Positions 20,424 through 28,305 of a DNA stretch of 62,713 nt are shown here, piece after piece (within the stretch, counting starts at the first letter, position 1; each line of letters opens with the position of its first letter). The notes beneath the pieces are model-generated. The model was not told the DNA's origin. It ran no database searches and worked only from the letters and a program-made list of their open reading frames with translations. Position numbers and translations under genes: made by a program. Origin of the DNA: Anaerolineae bacterium (GTDB lineage: Bacteria > Chloroflexota > Anaerolineae > DUEN01); contig JANXBS010000023.1 of assembly GCA_025060615.1 (NCBI GenBank), positions 1 through 62,713 on the forward strand, written 5' to 3'.

Positions 20424-20452
20424 ATTATAGCCGTCATAGGCCTTGCTGTCAA
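20424..20452 (-). promoter_or_regulatory. Consensus sigma-70-type promoter of valS
   Basis: Read on the minus strand, TTGACA (complement of 20447-20452), a 17-base spacer and TATAAT (complement of 20424-20429) match the housekeeping consensus at all 12 positions. The high basal strength is sensible in front of a leader that controls by premature termination. Confidence 0.9.
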
Positions 20453-20466
20453 AAAGCCGGCGAACG

Positions 20467-20495
20467 TTGACATCAGCTGCCAGGTCAGTTATGAT
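20467..20495 (+). promoter_or_regulatory. Promoter of the sugar isomerase/epimerase gene
   Basis: TTGACA (20467-20472), 17 bases, TATGAT (20490-20495). The start codon of the isomerase gene follows 31 bases downstream, leaving a short leader with a GGAGG ribosome site. Confidence 0.8.
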
Positions 20496-20526
20496 GGGAA
20501 AGACATCGCTTGGCGGAGGAAAGGTT

Positions 20527-21297
20527 ATGCGCTTTGGCTGCTGTACCACCATCGAAAACGGGCCGCTGGCCGCGCAGGCAGGATACGACTTCATCGAGCT
20601 GAACGTTTGCCGTGACCTCCAACCTGAAACGCCAGATGAGGAATGGGCACCGATTCGCGCCTCCCTGGAGGTGCTTCCGCTTCCCGTCGTTGCCTTCAAC
20701 GTCCTGCTTCCCGGTGATCTCAAAGTGACCGGCCCCCACGTGGATCCTGGCCGCATTCGGCGTTACCTGTACACCGCCTTCGAGCGGGCCGGCGCGTTGG
20801 GGGGTGAGGTGATCGTCTTCGGCTCGGGTGGCGCCCGCACCGTGCCTGAGGGATTCCCACGTGAGACGGCATGGCAGCAATTGGTGCAGTTCGTACGCTG
20901 GGCCGGTGATGCCGCCCAGGCGGTGGGCATGCAAGTGGCCATCGAGCCGCTGAACCGCGGCGAGAGCAACGTCATCAATTCCGTCCTCGAGGCCGTGGAG
21001 CTGGCGAAGGCCGCCGATCATCCTGCCGTGCGCGTGCTAGCCGATCTCTATCACCTCGTCTTGGAGGGCGAGCCGATCCAGGACCTCATCGCCGCTGATG
21101 AATGGCTCGTCCATGTGCACGTGGCCGATGCCGAGCGGCGCTTCCCCGGCAGTGGATCCTTCCCTTATCCCGCGTTCTTCGGGGCCTTGAAAGCTATCGG
21201 CTACGATCAGCGGATTTCCGTCGAATGTCATTGGGATGACTTCGCTACGGAAGGCCCGCGCGCGCTGGCTTTCCTGCGACAGACATGGGCAGCGTAG
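20527..21297 (+). CDS. Xylose-isomerase-like TIM-barrel sugar isomerase/epimerase
   Basis: The 256 aa protein belongs to the AP_endonuc_2/xylose-isomerase-like TIM-barrel superfamily. Visible landmarks are FGCCTTIENGPLAAQAGYDFIELN (start of the barrel), the metal-binding VAIEPLNRGESNVINSV (Glu ligand), ADLYHLVLEGE (Asp/His), VHVHVADAERRFPG and SVECHWDD. Relatives include D-tagatose/D-psicose 3-epimerases, hydroxypyruvate isomerase and inosose-type enzymes; the precise reaction is not clear. The ATG at 20527 follows GGAGGAAAGG; an open frame back to 20443 overlaps both promoters and is rejected. It stands divergent from valS with its own promoter. Confidence 0.82.
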   Translation: MRFGCCTTIENGPLAAQAGYDFIELNVCRDLQPETPDEEWAPIRASLEVLPLPVVAFNVLLPGDLKVTGPHVDPGRIRRYLYTAFERAGALGGEVIVFGSGGARTVPEGFPRETAWQQLVQFVRWAGDAAQAVGMQVAIEPLNRGESNVINSVLEAVELAKAADHPAVRVLADLYHLVLEGEPIQDLIAADEWLVHVHVADAERRFPGSGSFPYPAFFGALKAIGYDQRISVECHWDDFATEGPRALAFLRQTWAA

Positions 21298-21312
21298 ACA
21301 GGGGTGAACTCA

Positions 21313-21492
21313 ATGAAAGTGCCCATCTTTCAGGTAGATGCCTTCACCGATAGGCCGTTCACCGGCAACCCGGCCACCGTCTGCATCCTGCCTTGGCCGC
21401 AGGAGACAGCCTGGATGCAAAGCGTGGCGCGGGAAATAAACCCGTCCGAGACAGCCTTCCTGTTGTGGCAGGAAGATATTTTGTTACCATAG
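21313..21492 (+). pseudogene. N-terminal remnant of a PhzF-family isomerase gene
   Basis: The short frame encodes about 59 residues (KVPIFQVDAFTDRPFTGNPA, then ETAWMQSVAREINPSETAFL). This is the unmistakable N-terminus of a PhzF/diaminopimelate-epimerase-fold protein, including the family's NPA and SETAF landmarks. Whole PhzF proteins are about 260-300 aa, but here homology stops after SETAFLLWQ and the frame ends at 21492. The end lies 9 bases inside the convergent P5C dehydrogenase gene. A proper ribosome site (AGGGGTG) still precedes the ATG. The most likely history is deletion of the phzF 3' part during insertion or rearrangement of the neighbouring catabolic cluster. Confidence 0.8.
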
Positions 21493-23055
21493 CTCGCTAA
21501 TCACCTTGGCCTGGGTGAATAGCAGTAGATAATCCGGGCTTCCGAGTTTGGAGTCGGTGCCGCTCATGTTGAAGCCTCCGAATGGCTCCACACCCACCAG
21601 TGCGCCGGTGCACTTGCGGTTGAAATACAGGTTGCCCACGTGAAAATCCTCTCGCGCCCGCTCTAGCCGCTGCCGATCACGGCTGTAGACTGCGCCAGTC
21701 AGCCCGTACTCGGTGCTGTTAGCAATCCGAAGCCCTTCATCGAAGTCGCGCGCTCGTATCACGGCCAGAACGGGTCCGAAGATCTCCTCCTGGGCGATCC
21801 GCGCATTTGGTTCAACGTCGGCGAAGATGGTGGGTTCGATGAAGTACCCGCCCTCGGGTGTATCTAGAGCATGCCCGCCGAATACCAATCGCCCCTCTTC
21901 ATAGCCGAGTTCGATGTAGTCAAGGATCTTCTGAAAGGCAACGCGATCAATCACCGGTCCCATCCAATTCGACGGCAACACTGTGGGGCCAACGGTGATC
22001 TGTCGTGTCCGCTCCACGATTCGCTCCAGCAAGCGATCGTAGATCTCCTCTACCAGGATGGCTCGCGAGCAGGCTGAACATTTTTGCCCTTGATAGCCGA
22101 AGGCTGACACCACGATCCCTTCTGCAGCGGCCTCCAAGTCAGCTGTCTCGTCTACTAGGATGGCGTTCTTCCCACCCATTTCCAAGATGGTGCGCTTGAT
22201 CCAGAGCTGGCCAGGCTGGGGCCTGGCCGCCAATTCATGGATGCGCAGCCCAACTTCTTTGGAACCGGTGAAGGCGACGAAACGGGTTCTTGGATGGGTC
22301 ACTAGCGTATCTCCTACCGCGCTGCCAGGGCCAGGGACGAAGTTTAGTACGCCCGGTGGCAGTAACAGCTCGTCATTGAACACCTCCACCAGCTTGTAAA
22401 CCACCGTCGGCGAGGCGCTGGCCGGCTTCAACACGATGGTGTTTCCACTCACGAGGGCTGCGGCCATCATCCCAGTGGTGAGGTAGAGAGGGAAATTCCA
22501 AGGGGAGATCACCACTCCGACTCCCAGCGGGATGTATCGAAGCTCCACTTCACGGCCAGGGTATGGGATGATTGGTTGGGTGACATCCAGCCGGGCGATC
22601 TCACGCGCGTAGAACTCGAGTAAGTCAATCGCCTGAGTGGTTTCCCCATCGGCCTCTGTCCAGGATTTGCCCACCTCGTATACCATCCAGGCACTGAACT
22701 CGTGCTTCCGACGGCGCAGGATGGCCGCTGCCTTTAGCAAGTAGCGGGCACGAACCTTAGGCGAGGTCCGTTTCCAGCCATTGAAGGCCTCTGTAGCCGT
22801 CTCGATGGCCTCCGCGGCCAGCCGTTCATTCGCTTTGGCGAAATGTCCAACGACCTGAGCTGGCTGTGCCGGATTAATGGAATCGAATGTCTCGGCGGTC
22901 TCCACACGCTGGCCGCCAATGATGAGCGGGTAGGAACGTCCAAGCTCGGCGCGCATCCGATCGAGCGCGGACTGAAATGCCTCCACGTTTTCCGGCCTCG
23001 TAAAATCGGTCAGAGACTCGTTGGAAAAGGGCATCAGCATAGGGCGAATCTCCAT
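21484..23055 (-). CDS. pruA: 1-pyrroline-5-carboxylate (glutamate semialdehyde) dehydrogenase
   Basis: The protein is 523 aa, matching the roughly 515 aa RocA/PruA single-domain enzymes. It begins with the typical family N-terminus (YPLIIGGQRVETAETFDSINPAQP). It contains VISPWNFPLYL, the NAD-site GNTIVLKPASASP, catalytic Glu in LEMGGKNAILVD and catalytic Cys in GYQGQKCSACSRAI, and ends with EPFGGFNMSGTDSKLGSPDYL. The enzyme oxidises P5C/glutamate semialdehyde to glutamate, the second step of proline and arginine breakdown. No proline dehydrogenase is in the window. It is last in a run of minus-strand catabolic genes, 17 bases after its neighbour. A related semialdehyde as substrate cannot be excluded. 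Confidence 0.88.
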   Translation of the reverse strand: MEIRPMLMPFSNESLTDFTRPENVEAFQSALDRMRAELGRSYPLIIGGQRVETAETFDSINPAQPAQVVGHFAKANERLAAEAIETATEAFNGWKRTSPKVRARYLLKAAAILRRRKHEFSAWMVYEVGKSWTEADGETTQAIDLLEFYAREIARLDVTQPIIPYPGREVELRYIPLGVGVVISPWNFPLYLTTGMMAAALVSGNTIVLKPASASPTVVYKLVEVFNDELLLPPGVLNFVPGPGSAVGDTLVTHPRTRFVAFTGSKEVGLRIHELAARPQPGQLWIKRTILEMGGKNAILVDETADLEAAAEGIVVSAFGYQGQKCSACSRAILVEEIYDRLLERIVERTRQITVGPTVLPSNWMGPVIDRVAFQKILDYIELGYEEGRLVFGGHALDTPEGGYFIEPTIFADVEPNARIAQEEIFGPVLAVIRARDFDEGLRIANSTEYGLTGAVYSRDRQRLERAREDFHVGNLYFNRKCTGALVGVEPFGGFNMSGTDSKLGSPDYLLLFTQAKVISELW

Positions 23056-23072
23056 TCAGCTAAAATGCTTCC

Positions 23073-23975
23073 TCAAGTTGACAACTGAACGCTGATGCCG
23101 GCCAGCTCTTCGATCAGTATCGCCAAAGCCGAATGGTCAAGCTCGGACTTGCCCCTTGCCATGAGCGAGGCGTAAAGCTCGTGCACTAGGCTCGTAGCGA
23201 GCAATGGAACGCCATAAGCCCGCCCCGTGTCCAGCGCGATCTTTAGATCTTTGTGGTGGAGCCTGGCTTTGAAGCCGGGGCGGAAGTTGCGATCCAGGAT
23301 CCGTTGTCCATGTACTTCGAGAACGCGGCTTTGGGCGAAGCCTCCCAACAGCGCCTCGCGCACGCGAGCCGGGTCCACTCCTGCTTTGGCTGCTAGCACC
23401 AGCGCCTCGCTGATCGCTTCGATGGTCAGCGCCACGATGATCTGGTTGCACGCCTTGGCCACTTGCCCGGCGCCGGCCTCCCCGATGCGGACGATGTTCT
23501 TGCCCATCGCCTGAAACACCGGCAGCACCCGCTCGAATACCTCGGGCTTCCCGCCGACCATGATGGACAGCGTGCCCTGGCGGGCGCCGATCTCCCCGCC
23601 GGAGACGGGCGCGTCCAGCATTTCGGCCCCCAGTTTCTCCGCCTTCGCAGCCAGGTTGCGGGCGACTATCGGCGAGATGGTGCTCATGTCCACGATCACC
23701 TTACCCGGGCTGATCCCCTCAAAGACCCCGTTGGGACCTTCTATCACTGATTGTACGTCGGGGGAATCAGGCAGGCATGTGAGGATGATCTCTGCCCGTT
23801 GGGCGACGCCTTTGGGTGATCCGCCATCCGCGGCCCCCGCCGCCACCACTTCTTCGACCGCTCCGCGGCTCCGATTGTGTACCACCAACGGGAACCCCGC
23901 CTTCAAGATATTCAGGGCCATGGGCTTTCCCATGATGCCCAGTCCGATGAACCCAACCGTCGGTTTGTCCATCAT
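23073..23975 (-). CDS. Tartronate-semialdehyde reductase/3-hydroxyisobutyrate-dehydrogenase-family enzyme
   Basis: The protein (300 aa) has the beta-hydroxyacid dehydrogenase layout: Rossmann GFIGLGIMGKPMALNI, substrate loop DAPVSGGEIGARQGTLSIMVGG and catalytic-lysine region GAGQVAKACNQIIVALTIEAISEA, followed by FRPGFKARLHHKDLKIA. These features best match 2-hydroxy-3-oxopropionate (tartronate semialdehyde) reductase, which makes D-glycerate. The ATG at 23975 is used because GAGG lies 6 bases upstream; the first ATG at 23981 abuts it. Position beside an RraA aldolase and dehydrogenases fits breakdown of a sugar acid through a C3 semialdehyde. Confidence 0.85.
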   Translation of the reverse strand: MMDKPTVGFIGLGIMGKPMALNILKAGFPLVVHNRSRGAVEEVVAAGAADGGSPKGVAQRAEIILTCLPDSPDVQSVIEGPNGVFEGISPGKVIVDMSTISPIVARNLAAKAEKLGAEMLDAPVSGGEIGARQGTLSIMVGGKPEVFERVLPVFQAMGKNIVRIGEAGAGQVAKACNQIIVALTIEAISEALVLAAKAGVDPARVREALLGGFAQSRVLEVHGQRILDRNFRPGFKARLHHKDLKIALDTGRAYGVPLLATSLVHELYASLMARGKSELDHSALAILIEELAGISVQLST

Positions 23976-24012
23976 AAGCATCCTCGTTTATGGACTCTCA
24001 ATATTGCTCGGC

Positions 24013-25092
24013 TCAGACCGATTGTTTTAACCTTTCACTGAGCAGAGGCACACCCAGGCGTTCCGCCAGGCCGTCCAACTCTTGCCGGCCTGGTTCTGGC
24101 AGTGGCACCCCCAACTGGATGCTCTGCTCCGTTTGCTCGAACTCGATCTCTCCAGGGACGAAGATACGTTCCACACCAGGCAGACGTGGTTGGGCACGTA
24201 CTTCTCGTACGAACTGATCCATCCGCGCTTGGAAGACCTCGGCTGGCATAAACGCTTCGATATCCAGCGCAGCGAAGAAATGCCCCACGTTTTGTACCCG
24301 ATCGCTTTCGTCGTAGAGATCAACAATGTGGCTTCCAAAGGCTGCGCCAGTGAGCACCCCGCACAGGGCATCGATCACTAGAGCCAGCCCGGCCCCTTTG
24401 TAGCCGCCCATCGGCAGGACCGCTCCTCGCAAGGCTGCCTCAGCGTCTTGAGTAGGCCGACCTTCCTCGTCTATCGCCCATCCTAGCGGAATGCTCTGGC
24501 CGGCCTTGTGCGCCATAACGATCTTTCCCCGCGCAACCACGCTGGTGGACATATCAAGGACAACGGGCCGCTCCTTCCCGCAGGGCAGTCCAACAGCCAG
24601 CGGGTTCGTCCCTAGATAGGGCTTGCGCCCTCCCCAGGGCGGCATGTTGGACGGCGCATTGGTCAAAGCCAGGCCGATCATGCCAGCTTCCACCGCTTGC
24701 TCAACGAAGAAAGCCCCTGTGCCGAAGTGGGAGCTGTTGCGTACCCCTACCACTCCGATCCCCGACTCGCGAGCCATCTCGATCGCTAGCATCATCGCCC
24801 GGCGGCCCACTACCTGTCCCAATCCAGCATCCCCATCCATCAAAGCAATGCTGCCATGTCGTCGTACCACGCGCACATTAGGGGTCGCTCGCGTGGTGCC
24901 GGCTTGCAGCCGCCGCACGTATACGGGCAGCAGCCGCACAACCCCATGGCTGGAGAGCCCCTTTGCGTCCGCCTGGGTCAGGGAATCCGCCACCCATGCA
25001 GCTTCTTCTGCAGGCACGCCGACTGCCTCTAGCACATCACAACAAAAGGAGTGCAGAGCGGACAATGGGACCCGACCTGGTTGGTTTGTCAA
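24013..25092 (-). CDS. Malate/L-lactate/ureidoglycolate dehydrogenase family (Ldh_2) oxidoreductase
   Basis: The 359 aa protein is a clear Ldh_2/YlbC-type NAD(P)-dependent hydroxyacid dehydrogenase: ADAKGLSSHGVVRLLPVYVRRL (with the conserved His), GVRNSSHFGTGAFFVEQA, TNAPSNMPPWGGRKPYLGTNPLAVGLP and PMGGYKGAGLALVIDALCGVLTG. The fold is distinct from classical lactate dehydrogenase. Known substrates include malate, sulfolactate, ureidoglycolate and 2,3-diketogulonate. A TTG start at 25092 is supported by AGGAGAG 6 bases upstream. It sits between RraA aldolase and reductase genes. Confidence 0.87.
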   Translation of the reverse strand: MTNQPGRVPLSALHSFCCDVLEAVGVPAEEAAWVADSLTQADAKGLSSHGVVRLLPVYVRRLQAGTTRATPNVRVVRRHGSIALMDGDAGLGQVVGRRAMMLAIEMARESGIGVVGVRNSSHFGTGAFFVEQAVEAGMIGLALTNAPSNMPPWGGRKPYLGTNPLAVGLPCGKERPVVLDMSTSVVARGKIVMAHKAGQSIPLGWAIDEEGRPTQDAEAALRGAVLPMGGYKGAGLALVIDALCGVLTGAAFGSHIVDLYDESDRVQNVGHFFAALDIEAFMPAEVFQARMDQFVREVRAQPRLPGVERIFVPGEIEFEQTEQSIQLGVPLPEPGRQELDGLAERLGVPLLSERLKQSV

Positions 25093-25107
25093 CGCGTACT
25101 CTCCTGT

Positions 25108-25776
25108 CTATAGGTGAAAGCCGTGCCGATCAAGCGCCTGCCGGAATCCCAACACATCCAGCGTCAACTCTCCCGCTTTCAGTCTACGTATCACCTCCGC
25201 CTCTCGTTCCTCTCGAGCGATGGCGGCTACCAGCACCATTTCGATGCGCTCATGAGCTACGATGACAACCCCATCGTCATCAGCTAGAACCAAGTCGCCT
25301 GGTTGAACCAGAACACCACCACAAACAATGGGATGATTGATCGTCCCCGGCGTTTCTTTGACCGTTGCCTTCATCGATATGGTGCGCGCAAACACAGGAA
25401 ATCCACTTTGGCGAATCTGCGCCACATCGCGCACACCACCGTTGATCACTAGCCCGGCTATCCCGCGTGCTTGTGCGGCCACTGTGGTGATCTCCCCCCA
25501 ATGTCCGGCTTCTATACACTCGCCTACATCTGCTACGATAACGTCGCCTGGCTGCGCTAACGCAATGGCGGCATGTAGGGTGAGGTTATCAGCGGGCTGG
25601 CAGCGGACGGTGAGCGCACTTCCGCAGAGCCGCATGCCAGGCGCGATCGGACGGATCTCATGCGTCATTGCGCCTACGCGACCGGCAGCTTCGTACACCG
25701 TCGCCGCCGACAGCGATGCATAACGGGCGATCAAATCTGCCTTGGGCCGCGAGATTTCTCGGATAAATTGGTCCAT
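25108..25776 (-). CDS. RraA-like 4-hydroxy-4-methyl-2-oxoglutarate aldolase family protein (copy 1)
   Basis: The 222 aa protein shows the HMG/CHA aldolase (RraA fold) markers: LSAATVYEAAGRVGAMTHEI, GDVIVADVGECIEAGHWGEI, LVINGGVRDVAQI (the GGxRD substrate and metal motif) and GDLVLADDDGVVIV. Class II pyruvate aldolases of this type split 4-hydroxy-4-methyl-2-oxoglutarate or 4-carboxy-4-hydroxy-2-oxoadipate to pyruvate plus a keto acid, or decarboxylate oxaloacetate. The same fold is used by the RNase E inhibitor RraA, but catabolic neighbours favour the aldolase role. It lies 15 bases before the Ldh_2 gene. A second family member is at 31156-31911. Confidence 0.85.
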   Translation of the reverse strand: MDQFIREISRPKADLIARYASLSAATVYEAAGRVGAMTHEIRPIAPGMRLCGSALTVRCQPADNLTLHAAIALAQPGDVIVADVGECIEAGHWGEITTVAAQARGIAGLVINGGVRDVAQIRQSGFPVFARTISMKATVKETPGTINHPIVCGGVLVQPGDLVLADDDGVVIVAHERIEMVLVAAIAREEREAEVIRRLKAGELTLDVLGFRQALDRHGFHL

Positions 25777-25843
25777 GGCCTCCTCTTCCGAAGCCTCGTC
25801 AGATTGCCGAAATCTTGCGGAGACCCCAAAAGCTGACTAGGGA

Positions 25844-26944
25844 TCACGGTACGATCACTGCTTTCAACGCTTCCTGGCGTTCCGTTGCGATCAGCGCCTC
25901 ATTGACCTCATCCAGAGTGAAGCGATGAGTGACTAGCTTCTCCACTGACACCCTGCGCAGGAGGGTTAGCGCCCGCAGAAAATGCCTGTTAGCGGCCGAC
26001 CAGACACCTGTGATGGTGATCTGTTTCCTGTTAATGAGGTGAGGGTTGAGAGGGACGGGGCCAGCATCGCCATAGTGGCCAGCGATGAGATAACGCCCAT
26101 TCACCCGCACCATCTCTAGTCCTTCGGCTACGGCTGCAGGGACTCCTGCGCATTCGAGGACAACGTCCGCCCCACGGCCGTGGGTCAGCTCCTGCACGCG
26201 CGCGATACGTTGCGAGGCCGGCGTTTGGGTGATGTCTATCGTCTCAGCCGCGCCTAACTCGCGCGCCAGCATCAGTCGGCGAGCGGGCGCGCCGATCACA
26301 ATTACCTGTGCCGCGCCAGCGTCGAGCGCCAGCAGCAGCCCCATCAGTCCCACGGCTCCACACCCCTGCACGACCACCGTGTCACCATATTCCAGGCCAC
26401 CAATGCGCTCCAGGCCATGTACCATGATGCGCAGCGCGTCGCCCAGTACCACTGCCTCTGGCGGGACTTCTGGCGGGATCACCACGATATCGCTATCGGG
26501 CAAAAGCCAGACGTACTCAGCAAAGCCCCCTACCAGATAGGGATGCTGATCGGCAGGCAGCCAACCGCCATAGCCGATGCGTCGCTCGCATTTGGCAGGA
26601 TCGCCTAGAATAGTGCAGTAATAGCAGCGCATGCAAGACTTGGGCAGCCAGGTGATCAGGTCGCCAATGCGCACAGGTCGGCCGGTGATGTCGAGAATTG
26701 GCCCACTGCCGCCAATCGCTTCCACGCGCGCCACGTTCTCATGCCCTAGGATAGCCGGCATCTTAATGGGCACCCGGCCGTGCAGGATATGCACATCGGT
26801 ACCGCACACGCCCGCCATCACCATTCGCCCCAGCACGGCGCCGTCAGCCAACGGTGGCACTGGCACCTCTTCGATGACGAGAGGACGCTCCTGCGGCGGG
26901 CGGATCTCCCGAAGCATTGCGACCTTCGCGGTCTGAGTGGACAC
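25844..26944 (-). CDS. Zinc-dependent medium-chain dehydrogenase
   Basis: The 366 aa MDR-superfamily protein has a GroES-like N-terminal half with catalytic-zinc region VMAGVCGTDVHILHGRVP and GHENVARVEAIG, and a structural-zinc cluster CMRCYYCTILGDPAKC. The NAD-binding half contains VVVQGCGAVGLMGLLLALDAGA and VIVIGAPARRL. It resembles threonine/sorbitol dehydrogenase-like sugar alcohol or sugar acid oxidising enzymes. The GTG start at 26944 has GGAGGAG upstream. It is downstream of the ABC importer and the PPC gene, so it probably oxidises the imported compound or an early intermediate. Substrate unknown. Confidence 0.85.
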   Translation of the reverse strand: MSTQTAKVAMLREIRPPQERPLVIEEVPVPPLADGAVLGRMVMAGVCGTDVHILHGRVPIKMPAILGHENVARVEAIGGSGPILDITGRPVRIGDLITWLPKSCMRCYYCTILGDPAKCERRIGYGGWLPADQHPYLVGGFAEYVWLLPDSDIVVIPPEVPPEAVVLGDALRIMVHGLERIGGLEYGDTVVVQGCGAVGLMGLLLALDAGAAQVIVIGAPARRLMLARELGAAETIDITQTPASQRIARVQELTHGRGADVVLECAGVPAAVAEGLEMVRVNGRYLIAGHYGDAGPVPLNPHLINRKQITITGVWSAANRHFLRALTLLRRVSVEKLVTHRFTLDEVNEALIATERQEALKAVIVP

Positions 26945-26966
26945 TTCTCCTCCTCTGTATATCTAA

Positions 26967-27374
26967 TCAAAGCCGGCCAACGCGATCCCAATCAGTCAGG
27001 ACAGCACCTGCGGTCTTGGCCAGCACCACCACGCCAAAGGTCAGGATGCGGCACCCCTCTTCTAGATGGCCTCCCATCGCCTTCTCAGTGTTGGCAAACG
27101 TGATATGAGCGTGAACTCGGCCATTGAGGATCAAGCCGTTTAGAGAGAGGATGTCGAACGGGCCTTCACCCTGGATAAAGAGATCACGCGGCGGCAATTC
27201 AGGCGTTTCCACCACATGGATATGATAGCGGTTGATGGAGCCGACACCGCTTAAGATCAGGCCGTGTCGGATGTGGTGTTCCTGAACCGCAGCGCGAATA
27301 GACTGGAGTATATCATCGCCAGAATCCAAGCGAACGATGATCAGCCGGCGAGGCTCAGCGCTTTGCGTATGCAT
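26967..27374 (-). CDS. PPC (DUF296)-domain protein
   Basis: The 135 aa protein is a single PPC/PCC domain: RLIIVRLDSGDDILQSI, HGLILSGVGSINRYHI, then the conserved NGRVHAHITFANTEKAMGGHLEEGCRILTFGVVVL. Plant AHL proteins use this domain with an AT-hook. Bacterial stand-alone members are trimers of uncertain role, and the His/Glu-rich loop (HAHITF...GGHLEEG) looks like a metal site. It is embedded between an ABC permease and a dehydrogenase, which argues for a catabolic (perhaps small-molecule-binding or enzymatic) role and not DNA bending. ATG at 27374, preceded by AAAGGAT. Confidence 0.82.
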   Translation of the reverse strand: MHTQSAEPRRLIIVRLDSGDDILQSIRAAVQEHHIRHGLILSGVGSINRYHIHVVETPELPPRDLFIQGEGPFDILSLNGLILNGRVHAHITFANTEKAMGGHLEEGCRILTFGVVVLAKTAGAVLTDWDRVGRL

Positions 27375-27402
27375 GGAGATCCTTTCTGAGGGGGGTTCGT
27401 CG

Positions 27403-28305
27403 TCATCGTCCCTGAATGCCGGTCATGACCACACCTCGGATGAAGTACCGCTGCCCTAGGAAAAAGATGATCATGATCGGCACCACCAGGAACATGGCAG
27501 CAGCCATGCTGATCTGCCATGAAGCATCGTATGGGTTGATAAAGGCGCGCAGGCCCAGCGCCAATGTCTTTTTGTCTTCGGTGAACAGATAGAGGAGAGG
27601 ATGTAGGAAGTCGTTCCAATGGTACACGAACGAGAAGATCGCGATGGCCGTCAACACCGGCGTGGAAAGCGGCACCAGGATGCGCCGCCAGATGACCCAA
27701 TTCGAGGCGCCGTCAATGCGCGCTGCCTCGTCGAAGTCAGTTGGGATGGTCAGGTAGAATTGCCGCACCAAGAAGATGTTATAAGCGCCACCACCGAAAA
27801 AGGGGGGTACAATCATGGGCAAAAAAGTGTCTAACCATCCCAGCGATTTGAACAGGATGAAACGTGGGATCAAAGTAACGACCTCCGGCAGCATCATGGT
27901 GCTAAGCAGTAGAATGAAGAGCGGCCCGCGGCCCGGGAAGCGCAGACGGGCGAAGCCGAAGGCGACCATCGAGCTGGTGAGCACGTTGCCCACGATGGCG
28001 AAGACCGTGATGGTTGCGGTGTTGGCCAGCCAGCGCAGAAGGGGAGCCCGTTGAAGCGCCTCTGCGTAGTTAGACCAGCGGATAGGGTTGGGGATCCAAA
28101 TCGGCGGATACGCGAAGACCTGTCCCTGTTCCTTTAAGGAAGTGGAGACTAGCCAGGCGAGAGGGATCATGAAGATCACGCTCAAGATAATCATCACGGC
28201 GTACTGAATCACGCGACGTATGTAAAAGCCCGCAGGCTTTCGCCGGCGGCTGCCCGTCATAGCGACAGGCCTGTGCCATACGCTGCTAATCCTTCCAGTG
28301 GCCAT
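27403..28305 (-). CDS. Carbohydrate ABC transporter permease, MalG-type (CUT1)
   Basis: The 300 aa protein has six predicted membrane helices and the permease EAA loop DEAARIDGASNWVIWRRILVPLSTPVL typical of the second (MalG-like) subunit of CUT1 importers. The N-terminal cytoplasmic tail is basic (GSRRRKPAGFYIRRV). Its start overlaps the stop of the partner permease (TGATG). It forms the inner-membrane channel with the upstream subunit. No ATP-binding component is in the window, so a shared MsiK/UgpC-like ATPase elsewhere is expected. Confidence 0.92.
   Translation of the reverse strand: MATGRISSVWHRPVAMTGSRRRKPAGFYIRRVIQYAVMIILSVIFMIPLAWLVSTSLKEQGQVFAYPPIWIPNPIRWSNYAEALQRAPLLRWLANTATITVFAIVGNVLTSSMVAFGFARLRFPGRGPLFILLLSTMMLPEVVTLIPRFILFKSLGWLDTFLPMIVPPFFGGGAYNIFLVRQFYLTIPTDFDEAARIDGASNWVIWRRILVPLSTPVLTAIAIFSFVYHWNDFLHPLLYLFTEDKKTLALGLRAFINPYDASWQISMAAAMFLVVPIMIIFFLGQRYFIRGVVMTGIQGR

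Larger units (their letters stand above)
20122..20526. other. Intergenic region between valS and the sugar-isomerase gene
   Basis: This 405-base region is fully accounted for: the valS T-box leader and its terminator (20148-20417), the valS promoter (20424-20452), and a promoter for the sugar-isomerase gene (20467-20495). The two promoters face away from each other with only 14 bases between their -35 elements. Confidence 0.8.
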
